NCBI RefSeq assembly: GCF_002953255.1
Contig: NZ_CP026498.1
Span: 11,107,509 to 11,171,508 of the forward strand
Source of the DNA: Streptomyces sp. CB01881
GTDB taxonomy: Bacteria > Actinomycetota > Actinomycetes > Streptomycetales > Streptomycetaceae
Direction: 5' to 3'
Length of the DNA stretch: 64,000 nt
Each line of letters opens with the position of its first letter. Positions within the stretch are counted from its first letter, which is position 1. Positions 33,961-41,967 of this stretch are shown in pieces. The translations under genes were made by a program, and so were the position numbers. The notes below the pieces were generated by a model that was not told the origin of the DNA, searched no databases, and worked only from the letters and a program-made list of their open reading frames with translations.

Positions 33961-34561
33961 CGTGCGCCCCGCCCCGTGAAAACGCGCCGCGACGGCCGAG
34001 GGCGACAGGGTACCTACGGGGGCAACCACGGGCGTACCTGCGGTGGTCCCCCGGTGATTCCTGCGGTGGTACCTACGTGCACCCGGCACGGAGAAGGCGC
34101 CGACCACCCGGTGGTGGGCGGCCTCGCGGGCGCAGGCGGCAACGTCCTGGCGGTGGCGTTCACGGCGCAGCACGTGCTGGAGGACGGTGTCGTGGTCGTA
34201 GCGCTCGGAACGGGTTTCGGCGGTGTGGTCGCGCACGCTCTGCCACTCGGCGCGGACGGTGCCGCGGTGACGTAGGACGGACTCATCCCCCTTCCCCCGG
34301 CAACCGGCCCGAGCGCCGCGACCAGGGCGGCGGTGACGCGGCCTTGACGGTCTTCGCCGCCGAACGGGCCGCCCCCGCCGCCTCGCGCGCCGCCCGGGCG
34401 CGGCGCGACCCAGCCGACCTCGCCGGAGCCGAGCAGGCCGACGCCCGCCAACACGACTGCGCGCACCCGCGGCGGGCGGGCCTGCAAGAAACGGGAACCG
34501 AACCCGGCTTCATGATCGTCTCCAGGGTCCGGCACCAACGGACGATCAAGGGGGGACGGGC
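33961..34561. other. Degenerate region, no intact gene
   Basis: Coding-like pieces on the minus strand (EWQSVRDHTAETRSERYDHD, then LRRERHRQDVAACAREAAHH) show an old gene in decay. A short repeat, GGTACCTACG/GGTACCTGCGG, recurs near 34010-34070. Nothing intact is supported. Confidence 0.4.
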
Positions 34562-34933
34562 ATGGCGAGGACGACGGGCGTAGTGCTCTGCCTGCTGGCG
34601 GCGGGTGTGGTCTGGCTGCTCGGCATGATGTCCGGCTTCGAGACCCGGCCGACCCGGGCCTGTGTCACCGAGCTCTACGGGTGGGACCCGGTGGAGTACC
34701 GGGGACCCGAACACAAGGACATCCGGATCGAGGAGTCGCTCTTCCCGCCCTCGCACGTCTGCCGCTGGCCGGACGGCCGCTCCGTCGATCTGGTGCCCTG
34801 GTGGAATGCCCCGCTCCTGTTCGGCGCGCTGGGTGGCGCAGTCGCGCTGCCGGCGTACCCGCTGGCCCGGCGCATGGTCGCCCGGCGACGGGACCACAAC
34901 ACTCCGTCGCGGGCGGTCCACACCGAGAGGTAG
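34562..34933 (+). CDS. Two-pass membrane protein
   Basis: The 123-residue protein has two hydrophobic helices (VVLCLLAAGVVWLLGMMSGF and APLLFGALGGAVALPAYPLA) with a loop holding two Cys (ACVTELYGWD, HVCRWPDG) likely outside the cell. It starts at ATG 34562 behind GGGGGAC. The family is not recognised. It is the only intact gene between 33.5 and 35.9 kb. Confidence 0.6.
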   Translation: MARTTGVVLCLLAAGVVWLLGMMSGFETRPTRACVTELYGWDPVEYRGPEHKDIRIEESLFPPSHVCRWPDGRSVDLVPWWNAPLLFGALGGAVALPAYPLARRMVARRRDHNTPSRAVHTER

Positions 34934-35047
34934 GCCGGCAGGTCAACGACCGGCAGCGGTTGGCCCGCCGTCACTGCCTACGCCGATCGGTAGGAGCGAG
35001 GTGGCGCTTTCGCCACCGGGGATTGACCAGGATCTCTTGCCAGAACG

Positions 35048-35505
35048 GCCGCAGCCGAAGAACCCTCCCCGCCGCCCGCCACGCAACGGCGCACCACGGC
35101 ACTGACCGTCCACCCCAAGCGCTGCGGGTGGCCCGGTGAGCGGACGTGCATCTGAGACCCCGGCGACGCCACCGGCAAGACCGTCGGGGCCGCGGTGGAG
35201 TACGCGGTCCTCCCCTCCCACCACGGGCGCATCGCCGCCACCACGGCACTGCGCGGCGGCCGCCCCGGCGACGTCCCGTACGAAGTCGACTGGCACAGCC
35301 CCCACCCCCGGACCAGCGGCACAATCGGCACACCGTCATCGAACTGCGCCTCACCCGGCAACAGCACTGAACCCACCCGGCCGCCCGGCCCGTGGCAGGG
35401 GCCCGGCCACAGCCGACTGCGACACACCGCCGGCCGGACGGGCGGGACCCGCTCGCCGCGCAACGCGAGGGCCGCGGCGCGGGTGCGCTCCAGCGAAAGC
35501 CCGGG
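35048..35505. repeat. Reiterated cassette, copy C (longest)
   Basis: This copy joins the part seen in copy A with the part seen in copy B. In the plus frame it reads HPKRCGWPGERTCI, stop, then DATGKTVGAAVEYAVL, ALRGGRPGDVPYEVDWH. The stop comes from a C-to-A change relative to copy A (TGC to TGA). One missing base in the C-run shifts the last part relative to copy B. The minus-strand ERTRAAALALRGERV remnant follows. Confidence 0.7.
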
Positions 35506-35510
35506 ACAGC

Positions 35511-35922
35511 TCAGACCTCCCACCACGGATCGTCCGGGGCGGACACCAGCGCGGTCCCCAGCTCCCGCTGGTCGGGGCGGGCTGCACCAGCGGGCCCAGC
35601 TCCTCCCTCCCGGTCGCCCACGCACTGCGGGCACTCCAGCCGGCCCGGGCCAGCCTTCACGGTCAGCTCCAGCTCCGAGCCGGCCTTCCCGCCGATCGAG
35701 CCCCGGCACGTCCAGCACGGGCGCAGCGCGGCGTTCGCCTCCCGGGCGGCCTCCAGCTGCTCCTGGGCCTGCCGCTCGAGGCGCTGGGTGTGTTCCTGGT
35801 GGCAGGGCCAGCAGCGGCCGCCGGGGCGGCGGGTCCATTGCTCGCGGCCGTGGAGACCGTACTCCCAAGTGCTCTCCGCCTTCGGGGACCTCGCCGCAGT
35901 CGGAACAGGCCAGGGACTGCAT
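35511..35922 (-). pseudogene. Frameshifted CxxC zinc-finger protein
   Basis: From ATG 35922 the frame reads MQSLACSDCGEVPEGGE. One base later, after about 35870, it continues in another frame as TWEYGLHGREQWTRRPGG, CWPCHQEHTQRLERQ and CWTCRGSIGGKAGSELE, then CPQC, and ends SAPDDPWWEV at 35513-35511. Four CxxC-type pairs suggest two zinc ribbons. It is coupled to the upstream gene by a TGATG overlap. A C-terminal paralogue fragment lies at 11150. Confidence 0.6.
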
Positions 35923-36206
35923 CAGCTCGCGGCGGGTCGGCGGGCCTTCTTCTCCCGGGCTTGCCGGCGCTGGTCGTAGGCGGCCCGGTTGTCCGGGTTG
36001 TCCAACGCCTCGAGCAGACAGTGCCGGCCGGGGCGGCCGAAGCGCCACCACACCGGCCCGAGGGGGCCGTGCTCGGCCAGCAACTCCGGGGTGGTCGCGA
36101 GGATGGGCACGGCATCGTCGTACTCGCGCCAGCCGTCCCCGTCGTTGTCGTCCCGGGGCACCGTGCACCACTGCCCGCCCCAGTACTCCGCGGACAGGTC
36201 CGCCAC
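35922..36206 (-). CDS. Hypothetical protein upstream of CxxC gene
   Basis: From GTG 36206 the 94-residue protein reads VADLSAEYWGGQWCTVPRDD, then GPLGPVWWRFGRPGRHCLLE, and ends with a basic tail. Coding character extends upstream to about 36300 (AQGPAQAKDYLDRPV) without a good start codon, so the N-terminus may be truncated. It overlaps the next gene as TGATG. The family is unknown; the Trp-rich core suggests a small domain binding protein or nucleic acid. Confidence 0.5.
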   Translation of the reverse strand: MADLSAEYWGGQWCTVPRDDNDGDGWREYDDAVPILATTPELLAEHGPLGPVWWRFGRPGRHCLLEALDNPDNRAAYDQRRQAREKKARRPAAS

Positions 36207-36333
36207 CGCCTGCTGCCGGTCGGCCTGTTCGCCGCCCGGGGTGACTGGCCGGTCGAGGTAGTCTTTCGCCTGCGCCGGCCCCTGCGCGAGCTCTACGGTG
36301 TCCGCATGAAGTGACGTATCGCCGGTACTGGGG

Positions 36334-36669
36334 GTGGACCTGGTGGATGTTCCGTTGGCGGACGCGGTGGCTGCGGTGCGCGACGAGCTACTGGAGGCGG
36401 CAGCCCGGGTCGGGGCCGATCCGCAGATGGTGTTCGCGGTGGGGCCGGTGGAGATGGAGTTCGAGGTCGAGCTGCGCGCCGACGCCAAAGCGAAGGCCGG
36501 CTTCAAACTGTGGGCGGTCGGTGCCGAGACCGAAGCCGGTGTCTCCCGCGCCCGCACTCACCGGGTCTCCTTCACCCTCACCCCGAAGCGCGCCGACGGA
36601 GGCGATCTTCTAATTAGTCGCTGTTGTCTTTCCGGGCGTGAGAGCTGCGTTTCCGCTGTTCAGGCATGA
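36334..36669 (+). pseudogene. Trypco2-like domain, interrupted by IS
   Basis: The frame (GTG 36334) codes a trypsin-co-occurring (trypco2-type) domain: LADAVAAVRDELLEAAARVG, FAVGPVEMEFEVELRADAKA, then VSRARTHRVSFTLTPKRADG GDLL. In known genomes such domains neighbour trypsin-like proteases and TPR or NTPase proteins in suspected conflict systems. At 36614 the IS5 element begins and the remaining codons to the stop at 36669 belong to the element. The downstream TPR array at 38290 continues in the same frame when the element is removed. Confidence 0.65.
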
Positions 36670-36726
36670 GGTCGGCGGTCTCGGGGAGTGGTGGCGTGTT
36701 GAGTCGCCGCTCGTGTGGAGGTCGGG

Positions 36727-37269
36727 ATGCCGTCGGTCGTGGGACTGCTGGAACAGCGTGAGCTCACCGCTCGCCGTCGTCTGGACAACCTTCGGGAGGA
36801 GGCCGACCGTATCCAGGCCGAGCTGGTCGTGGCCGAGCGGGAGTGGAACGAGTGGGTCATCGCCCGTTCGCGTGTCGACGAGGTGCTGTCCTCAGGGGGC
36901 GACGTCGCCGGCCCGGGTGCCGCCGAGGAGCCGTCGGATCGCGGTGAACCGTGCGCGCTGCCGGCATCTTCGGAGGCGGCGAAGCCCAAATCGGTGGTGC
37001 CGATGTGGCGTGCGGGGCTGGCCTGGTCGGCACTGTCGGTGGACTACCAGCGCATCCTGCAGGTGCTCGCGGACCGGAATCGTCTCGGCCAGGGGTCACT
37101 GACGTGCCAGGAGATGGCCGGCAGCTTCGGCCTGGACCCGGTGCCCGCGAAGGTGGAGGCCCTGCGGTCGAAAGCGAAGCGGCTGACAGCGCGGGGGTGG
37201 CTGGCCGAGCCGGCACCGGGCCGGTTCACGCTGGCGAAGGCCGTGGCCGGGCCAGGCGGCGGGTCATGA
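36727..37269 (+). CDS. IS-associated accessory protein
   Basis: The 180-residue protein begins MPSVVGLLEQRELTARRRLD, continues as a coiled coil (LREEADRIQAELVVAEREWN EWVIARSRV) and ends in a winged-helix-like part (LGQGSLTCQEMAGSFGLDPV and KRLTARGWLAEPAPGRF) with a GGGS tail. I recall this type of gene beside IS5-type transposases in Streptomyces. The coiled coil plus HTH suggests a regulator or DNA-binding helper of transposition. ATG 36727 follows GGAGG. Its 3' end overlaps the convergent transposase gene. Confidence 0.7.
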   Translation: MPSVVGLLEQRELTARRRLDNLREEADRIQAELVVAEREWNEWVIARSRVDEVLSSGGDVAGPGAAEEPSDRGEPCALPASSEAAKPKSVVPMWRAGLAWSALSVDYQRILQVLADRNRLGQGSLTCQEMAGSFGLDPVPAKVEALRSKAKRLTARGWLAEPAPGRFTLAKAVAGPGGGS

Positions 37270-38143
37270 GCATCGTCGCCGACCAGTAGACCATCGCCTC
37301 CGCGCTGGTGGTGGAGCGTTCGAAGTCCCGCACGAGGCGGCGGCTTCGCATCAGGTGGGCGAAGAACCGCTCCACGATCCACCGCTTGGGCAGCACGACG
37401 AAGCCGCGCATGTCGTCACTGCGTTTGACGATGGCGAGGACCAGGGCGAGGGCGGCCAGGCAGTGCTCGACGAGGGGGCCGGTGTAGCCGCCGTCGGCCC
37501 AGACCAGGGCCAGCCGGTGGTGTGCGGCGGCGACCCGGGCGAGCAGGACATGGGCGGCGGCGCGGTCGCCGATGTCCGCCGCGGTGACCATCACCCCCAG
37601 CAGCAGGCCGAGGGTGTCGACCACCACGTGGCGCTTGCGGCCGTTGATCAGCTTGCCGCCGTCGAAGCCGCGGCTGTCGGCGCCGACGACGGCGTCCGCC
37701 TTGACGGACTGGGAGTCGATCACGCCCGCGCTCGGCTCCGGGTCCCGCCCCGCCCTCTCCCGGACCCTTCCACGCAACCGGTCGTGGAACTCCTGCACCA
37801 GACCGAGGTCGCGCCAGCGGCGGAAGAACGCGTAGACCCGGTCCCATGGCGGGAAGTCGGCCGGCATCGCCCGCCACTTCGTTCCGTTGTCGGCGAGGTA
37901 GCGGATCGCGTCCAACATCATGCGGTGGCAGTAGGCCTCCGGCTGACCGCCCCGCCCGCGCAGCCAGGCCGGCACCGGCAGCAGCGGCCGCACCACCGCC
38001 CACTCCGCGTCCGACATGTCCGTCGGGTAGCGGCGCTCGCGCGCCCCGTGGTCGGCGGCGTTCCCGAACCGGTGAGCGAGGCAGTCACACGCGAGGGTGA
38101 CCGAAGTGGACCCTGCCTCCGCGATGGCGTACAACTGCGACAA
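37226..38143 (-). CDS. IS5-family transposase
   Basis: The product (up to 305 residues from TTG 38143) has the IS5 N-terminal domain RRYPTDMSDAEWAVVRPLLP, GTKWRAMPADFPPWDRVYAF and FRRWRDLGLVQEFHDRL. The DDE core follows: VIDSQSVKADAV (first Asp), LVWADGGYTGPL (second Asp) and WIVERFFAHLMRSRRLVRDF (Glu). It appears to be one intact frame. The start is uncertain; the conserved part begins near 38030. Confidence 0.92.
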   Translation of the reverse strand: MSQLYAIAEAGSTSVTLACDCLAHRFGNAADHGARERRYPTDMSDAEWAVVRPLLPVPAWLRGRGGQPEAYCHRMMLDAIRYLADNGTKWRAMPADFPPWDRVYAFFRRWRDLGLVQEFHDRLRGRVRERAGRDPEPSAGVIDSQSVKADAVVGADSRGFDGGKLINGRKRHVVVDTLGLLLGVMVTAADIGDRAAAHVLLARVAAAHHRLALVWADGGYTGPLVEHCLAALALVLAIVKRSDDMRGFVVLPKRWIVERFFAHLMRSRRLVRDFERSTTSAEAMVYWSATMLMTRRLARPRPSPA

Positions 38144-38289
38144 CAGGGCCTCCTGGACCGCTCTTTGGCGTAGACACCCTTCGAGCTACCAAGAGGCCCT
38201 GCTTTCATGCGCGGCGGCCGCCACACTCACCCGATCGAGACTCCCGTTCGACCAACACCGCTCAAGATCGGAACGACAACAGCCACTAA

Positions 38290-39703
38290 GCGAAGTCGGA
38301 CGGCTCGAGGAAGGCCTGGCCGCCATCGATGAAGCCGTCGCCATCCGCCGCACCCTCGCCCGAGCAAACCCGGACACCCACCTGCCCGGCCTCGCCCAAG
38401 CCCTGAACAACCGATCCTTTCGGCTGAGCGAAGTCAGACGGCTCGATGAGAGCCTGGCCGCCATCGATGAAGCCGTCGGCTACTTCCGCACCTTCGCCCA
38501 AGCCAACCCCGACACCCACCTACCCCACCTCGCCCAGGCACTGAACAACCTGGCCCATGGACTGGAGGCAGCGGGCCGGATGGAGGCGGCCTTAGCCGCC
38601 ATCAATGAAGGCGTCAGCTACTACCGCACCCTCGCCGAGGCCCACCCGGACACCCACCTGCCCGGCCTCGCCGCCTCCTTGAACAACCTGTCCAATCGGC
38701 TGGCAGAAGTCGGACGGTACGAGGAAAGCCTGGCCGCCATCGATGAAGCCGTCGGCTACTTCCGCACCTTCGCCCAAGCCAACCCCGACACCCACCTACC
38801 CCACCTCGCCCAGGCACTGAACAACCTGGCCTCCCGATTAACGGCCGTCCAGCGGTTGGAGGAGGGCCTGGCCGCCATCCACGAGGCTGTCACCGTCCGC
38901 CGCACCCTCGCCGAGGCAAACCCGGAGGCTCACCTGCCCGACCTCGCCCAAGCCCTGAACAATCTGGGCATCCAACTCGGCAAGGTGGGGCGGTTTGAGG
39001 AGGGCCTGGCCGCCAACCGCGAAGGCGTCAACTACTACCGCGCCCTTGCCCGCGTCACCCCGCACGCCCACCTGCCCAACCTCGCGGTCCTCTTGAACAA
39101 CCTGTCCAATCGGCTGGCAGAAGTCGGGCGCTACGAGGAAGGCCTGGCCGCCATCAATGAAGCCATCGACTACTTCCGCATGCTTGCCCGAGCCAGCCCA
39201 GACGCCTACCTGCCCGACCTCGCCCAAGCCCTGACCTCCCAGGCCACACGGCTGAGGGAGGTCGAGCGTCAGGACGAGGGCCTAACTGCCATCCGCGAGG
39301 CCGTCAACTACTACCGTGCCCTGGCCGGAGCTAACCCGGACACCCACCTGCCCGACCTCGCCCTGGCACTGAACAACCTGAGCGTCCAGCTGGCAGCAGT
39401 GGGCCTACACTACACGGTGAGATGGAGCTGCACGACGAAGGCCTGGCCGCCATCCGCGAGGCCGTCAACTACTACCGTGCCCTGGCCGGAGCTAACCCGG
39501 ACACCCACCTGCCCGACCTCGCCCTGGCACTGAACAACCTGAGCGTCCAGCTGGCAGCAGTGGGCCTACACGAGGAGAGCCTGGCCGCCAACCGCCAAGC
39601 CATCGCCACTCGCCGCGCCCTAGCCCAGGCCAACCCTGCAGCCTTCATTTCGCGACTGCGCCCCGGGAAAATAACCGTTCGGATCGTGGAGCTCGAGCCG
39701 TAG
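38290..39703 (+). pseudogene. TPR array, frameshifted, split by IS
   Basis: At least eight TPR-type units of 46 residues follow one another, with the pattern GRxEEGLAAIxEAVxYYRxLA then ANPDTHLPDLAQALNNLSxRL. This repeat type occurs in actinomycete NTPase/protease-linked TPR proteins. The first frame ends in noise after 39411, and coding continues from 39422 in another frame to a natural-looking end (ISRLRPGKITVRIVELEP) at 39703. The shift is caused by a 161-base tandem duplication. The 5' end at 38290 joins the trypco2-like frame across the IS element. Confidence 0.8.
39264..39571 (+). repeat. 161-bp tandem duplication in TPR array
   Basis: The unit from GACGA(A/G)GGCCT to GTGGGCCTACAC is present twice, ending at 39410 and 39571, i.e. 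offset 161 bases. The normal TPR unit here is 138 bases, so 23 extra bases (39411-39433) come between the copies. 161 is not a multiple of three, so the reading frame is lost. Confidence 0.75.
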
Positions 39704-39779
39704 CCCTGCAAGTCGTCCGACGACCCAAGGGTTGCGGGGACGGCGTCGAGCGCAGCCGGGCCGCAGCACCGCAGCGGCG

Positions 39780-39982
39780 CCGGTGGTCGGCCTAGCGGTC
39801 GCCCGACCGGGTCCCCGGCCAGATCCTGGTCGGCGCCACCGTAGCATCGGCACGACCGTGGTGCTGAAGGGGAGGTCCTGGGCAAGCTCGTCCAGTGCCC
39901 CTGTGATGGCCAGCCCCCTGGCTGCGAGATGCTCGTACACGGGAACGGCTCTCCGCCCCACGCGGGTTCATAGGGGTTCATC
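39780..39982 (-). pseudogene. Truncated hypothetical gene
   Basis: From ATG near 39982 the frame reads MNPYEPAWGGEPFP, then after a one- or two-base shift VYEHLAARGLAITGALDELA and LPFSTTVVPMLRWRRP. After that no coding character is left. It follows the gene at 39999 by about 18 bases, so they were probably one operon. The family is not recognised. Confidence 0.4.
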
Positions 39983-39998
39983 AGAGCCCGGCGCCCGG

Positions 39999-40400
39999 TC
40001 AGGCGGTTCGTTCCGCGCCGTAGTAGCCGTGCCGCAACCGGAACCGCATGGGCTCGGTGCCGTCCGCCTCGATGTGCCCGATCAGCGTCGAGCGCAGTGG
40101 CTCGGGCAGTTGCCTGCCGTGGGCCTCGGTCCATTCGGTGGAGCTGAACAGCCCGGCTGCACCGTCGAGTTGAGCCGGGCTCGGGGGGCGTGCGACAAGG
40201 GCAGTAAGGACGAGGTCGGGACCCTCGGCCAGCAGTTGGCGCTGCACGGCCAGGTCGTACCACTTCAGGCCGCCGGTGGCCTCCCGGGCCGGGACCCCGG
40301 CCCAGGCCAGCAGGGCGCGGATCCGCTCGGTCGCCTCGGGGTGGCGCAGCCGGGTCAGGGCGGCGAGGCGCTCCTCGACGGGGCTCTGGGCATGCCGCCC
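39999..40400 (-). CDS. Hypothetical protein, probably 5'-truncated
   Basis: A coding frame reads VEERLAALTRLRHPEATERI, AWAGVPAREATGGLKWYDLA and PLRSTLIGHIEADGTEPMRF before the stop at 39999. The N-terminal side beyond 40400 is low complexity and lacks a good start codon. No family is recognised. Confidence 0.45.
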   Translation of the reverse strand, partial: GRHAQSPVEERLAALTRLRHPEATERIRALLAWAGVPAREATGGLKWYDLAVQRQLLAEGPDLVLTALVARPPSPAQLDGAAGLFSSTEWTEAHGRQLPEPLRSTLIGHIEADGTEPMRFRLRHGYYGAERTA

Positions 40401-40763
40401 GACCGGACGGGCCCCAGGCCCGCCGGAGACAGCGAAGCGCCCGCTCCGGGCCGGCGTCCGGCCGGACGCCGGCCCCGCCCCGGCCCCCGTCAACAGCCCG
40501 TGCCCGCCGATCTGCTCAACGTCTTTCTCGAACCCCGAGCCCGGCCTGCATCCGCACCGACTCCCGGCGCACCCGTCCCGCGGCGGTCAACCCGCCCCCA
40601 TCCGCATATCTCACCCACCACCGGATACAGCCACCGCACCGCACCAATCAGGGACTTCAAGAAGGTTCACCCTAACGAGCCGAGGTCAGTATCCGTCCGG
40701 TTGTCTGGATCGTCACGCACTCGCCGCCGCTGCGCAGGGTGCCGTCGGGCCGCTCGGGTTCGG
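40401..40763. other. Gap with recurring PVPADL fragment
   Basis: No intact gene. The plus strand near 40490-40540 reads RQQPVPADLLNVFLEP, matching GQHPVPAELTGLFLEP near 25040-25090, so both sites keep a tail of the same lost gene. Confidence 0.4.
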
Positions 40764-41030
40764 TCAGGCGAGGGCGAGGAAGAGCTTCTCGAGTTCGGCC
40801 TCGGACATCGGCGGCGCGTCGCCGTCCGCGGTGGCCAGGCACTGGCGCATGCCGCTGGCCACGATCTTGAAGCCGGCCCGGTCGAGGGCCCGGGAGACAG
40901 CGGCGAGCTGGGTGACCACGTCCTTGCAGTCGCGGTCGGCTTCGATCATGGCGATGACGCCGGCGAGCTGCCCCTGGGCGCGGCGCAGCCGGTTGAGGAC
41001 CGCGCTCGTCGCTTCTTCTTCCACCTTCAC
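40764..41030 (-). CDS. cstR: CsoR/CstR-family persulfide sensor
   Basis: The 88-residue protein is an all-helical CsoR-family repressor. The two conserved Cys are at 35 and 64. The His that binds Cu(I) in CsoR (His61 in CsoR numbering) is replaced by Gly60, which is the pattern of CstR-type persulfide sensors. It starts at ATG 41030. Its own promoter holds the site ATACCCCAGCGGGTAT. Four more such sites stand before the other genes of this locus, so it should repress all of them and release on persulfide formation. Confidence 0.8.
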   Translation of the reverse strand: MKVEEEATSAVLNRLRRAQGQLAGVIAMIEADRDCKDVVTQLAAVSRALDRAGFKIVASGMRQCLATADGDAPPMSEAELEKLFLALA

Positions 41031-41069
41031 CGGTTTCCTCCTGGCTCGTGCCGACTGCTTCCTTTCAGG

Positions 41070-41085
41070 ATACCCCAGCGGGTAT
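41070..41085. promoter_or_regulatory. CstR operator candidate 1
   Basis: ATACCCCAGCGGGTAT lies 40 bases before the regulator gene, matching the CsoR/CstR-type G-run/A-T-end palindrome (ATACCC...GGGTAT). Confidence 0.7.
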
Positions 41086-41094
41086 CTGTGGGAG

Positions 41095-41967
41095 TCAGCG
41101 GCGGATAGCGGGTTCCGGGGTGGGCGACACCATCCCTGCTGCGGTTGGGTTCTCGGTGCGGCGTGCGCGCCTGCGCTGGATCAGCACCCAGGCCGCGATC
41201 ACGGGGACTGCGGCCAGGACGCTCGGGCCGGTCTGGCGGCTGAGGACGAACAGGCCCATGGCGATGATGAACCAGCCGAAGCCGGTGCGCAGGGTGTGCT
41301 GGGGGATGCGTCCGGCGTAGCGGCCGCCGATGAGGCTACCGAGGACGGCGGCGGCGGTGACGGCGAGGGCCAGGTACCAGTCGAGGTGTGCGCCGGAGAT
41401 GTGTCCGGCCAGTCCGGCGAAGGAGTTCATGGCGATGACCAGGAGCGAAGTGCCCACCGCGATGCCCATGGGCAGGCCGGCGAGCAGTGCCAGCGCGGGG
41501 ACGATGAGGAAGCCGCCGCCGGCGCCGAGGATGCCGGTGACCGCGCCCACAACGAGGCCCTGCAGGAGCAGGCGGTGGAGCGGGAGTTCGCGCTGCGCCT
41601 GCTGGGTGGTCTTGCGGGGGCCGCGGAGCATCGCGGCCGCGGTGGCGAGCATCATGAGCGCGAACGCGACCAGCAGCACGGTGTCGGGGATGTGTGCGGC
41701 CACTCGTCCGCCGGCGTAGGCGCCCGCCATGCCCGCCAGGCCGAACAGTGCCCCGGTGCGCCAGCGCACCCGGCCCGCGCGGGCGTGGGAGATCAGGCCC
41801 GCGATGCTGGTGACGCCGACGACGAACAGGGAGGTGGTGATGGCCTGCTTGGTGTCCTGGCCGGCCAGGTAGACCAGGATTGGGACGGTGAGCATGGATC
41901 CGCCGCCGCCCAGGATCCCGAGGAGGACTCCGATCAGCAGCGAGGCCGCGATGGCGAGAGTGATCAC
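41095..41967 (-). CDS. TauE/SafE-type sulfite exporter
   Basis: The 290-residue membrane protein has about eight helices in two halves, each with a Gly-rich motif: IGVLLGILGGGGSMLTVPIL and VVGAVTGILGAGGGFLIVPA. This double G-x-GGG pattern defines the TauE/SafE family of anion exporters. In cst loci it removes sulfite made by the persulfide dioxygenase. The stop of the upstream rhodanese gene overlaps its start as ATGA (41964-41967). Confidence 0.9.
   Translation of the reverse strand: MITLAIAASLLIGVLLGILGGGGSMLTVPILVYLAGQDTKQAITTSLFVVGVTSIAGLISHARAGRVRWRTGALFGLAGMAGAYAGGRVAAHIPDTVLLVAFALMMLATAAAMLRGPRKTTQQAQRELPLHRLLLQGLVVGAVTGILGAGGGFLIVPALALLAGLPMGIAVGTSLLVIAMNSFAGLAGHISGAHLDWYLALAVTAAAVLGSLIGGRYAGRIPQHTLRTGFGWFIIAMGLFVLSRQTGPSVLAAVPVIAAWVLIQRRRARRTENPTAAGMVSPTPEPAIRR

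Larger units (their letters stand above)
36614..38289. mobile_element. IS5-family element with accessory gene
   Basis: Terminal repeats are TCGCTGTTGTCTTTCCG at 36618 and, read from the other end at 38285, TGGCTGTTGTCGTTCCG. CTAA stands at 36610-36613 and at 38286-38289. YTAR tetranucleotides of this kind are duplicated by IS5-type elements. The left side has four more bases (TTAG) between CTAA and the repeat. The element holds a plus-strand accessory gene and a convergent minus-strand transposase gene that overlap by 44 bases. Confidence 0.75.

Noticed and set aside
36614..36617. TTAG/CTAA as a perfect part of the IS5 terminal repeats
   Set aside because: It would extend the inverted repeat, but then no direct duplication is left. 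The CTAA duplication with restored frame is preferred, though the four extra bases on the left stay unexplained.
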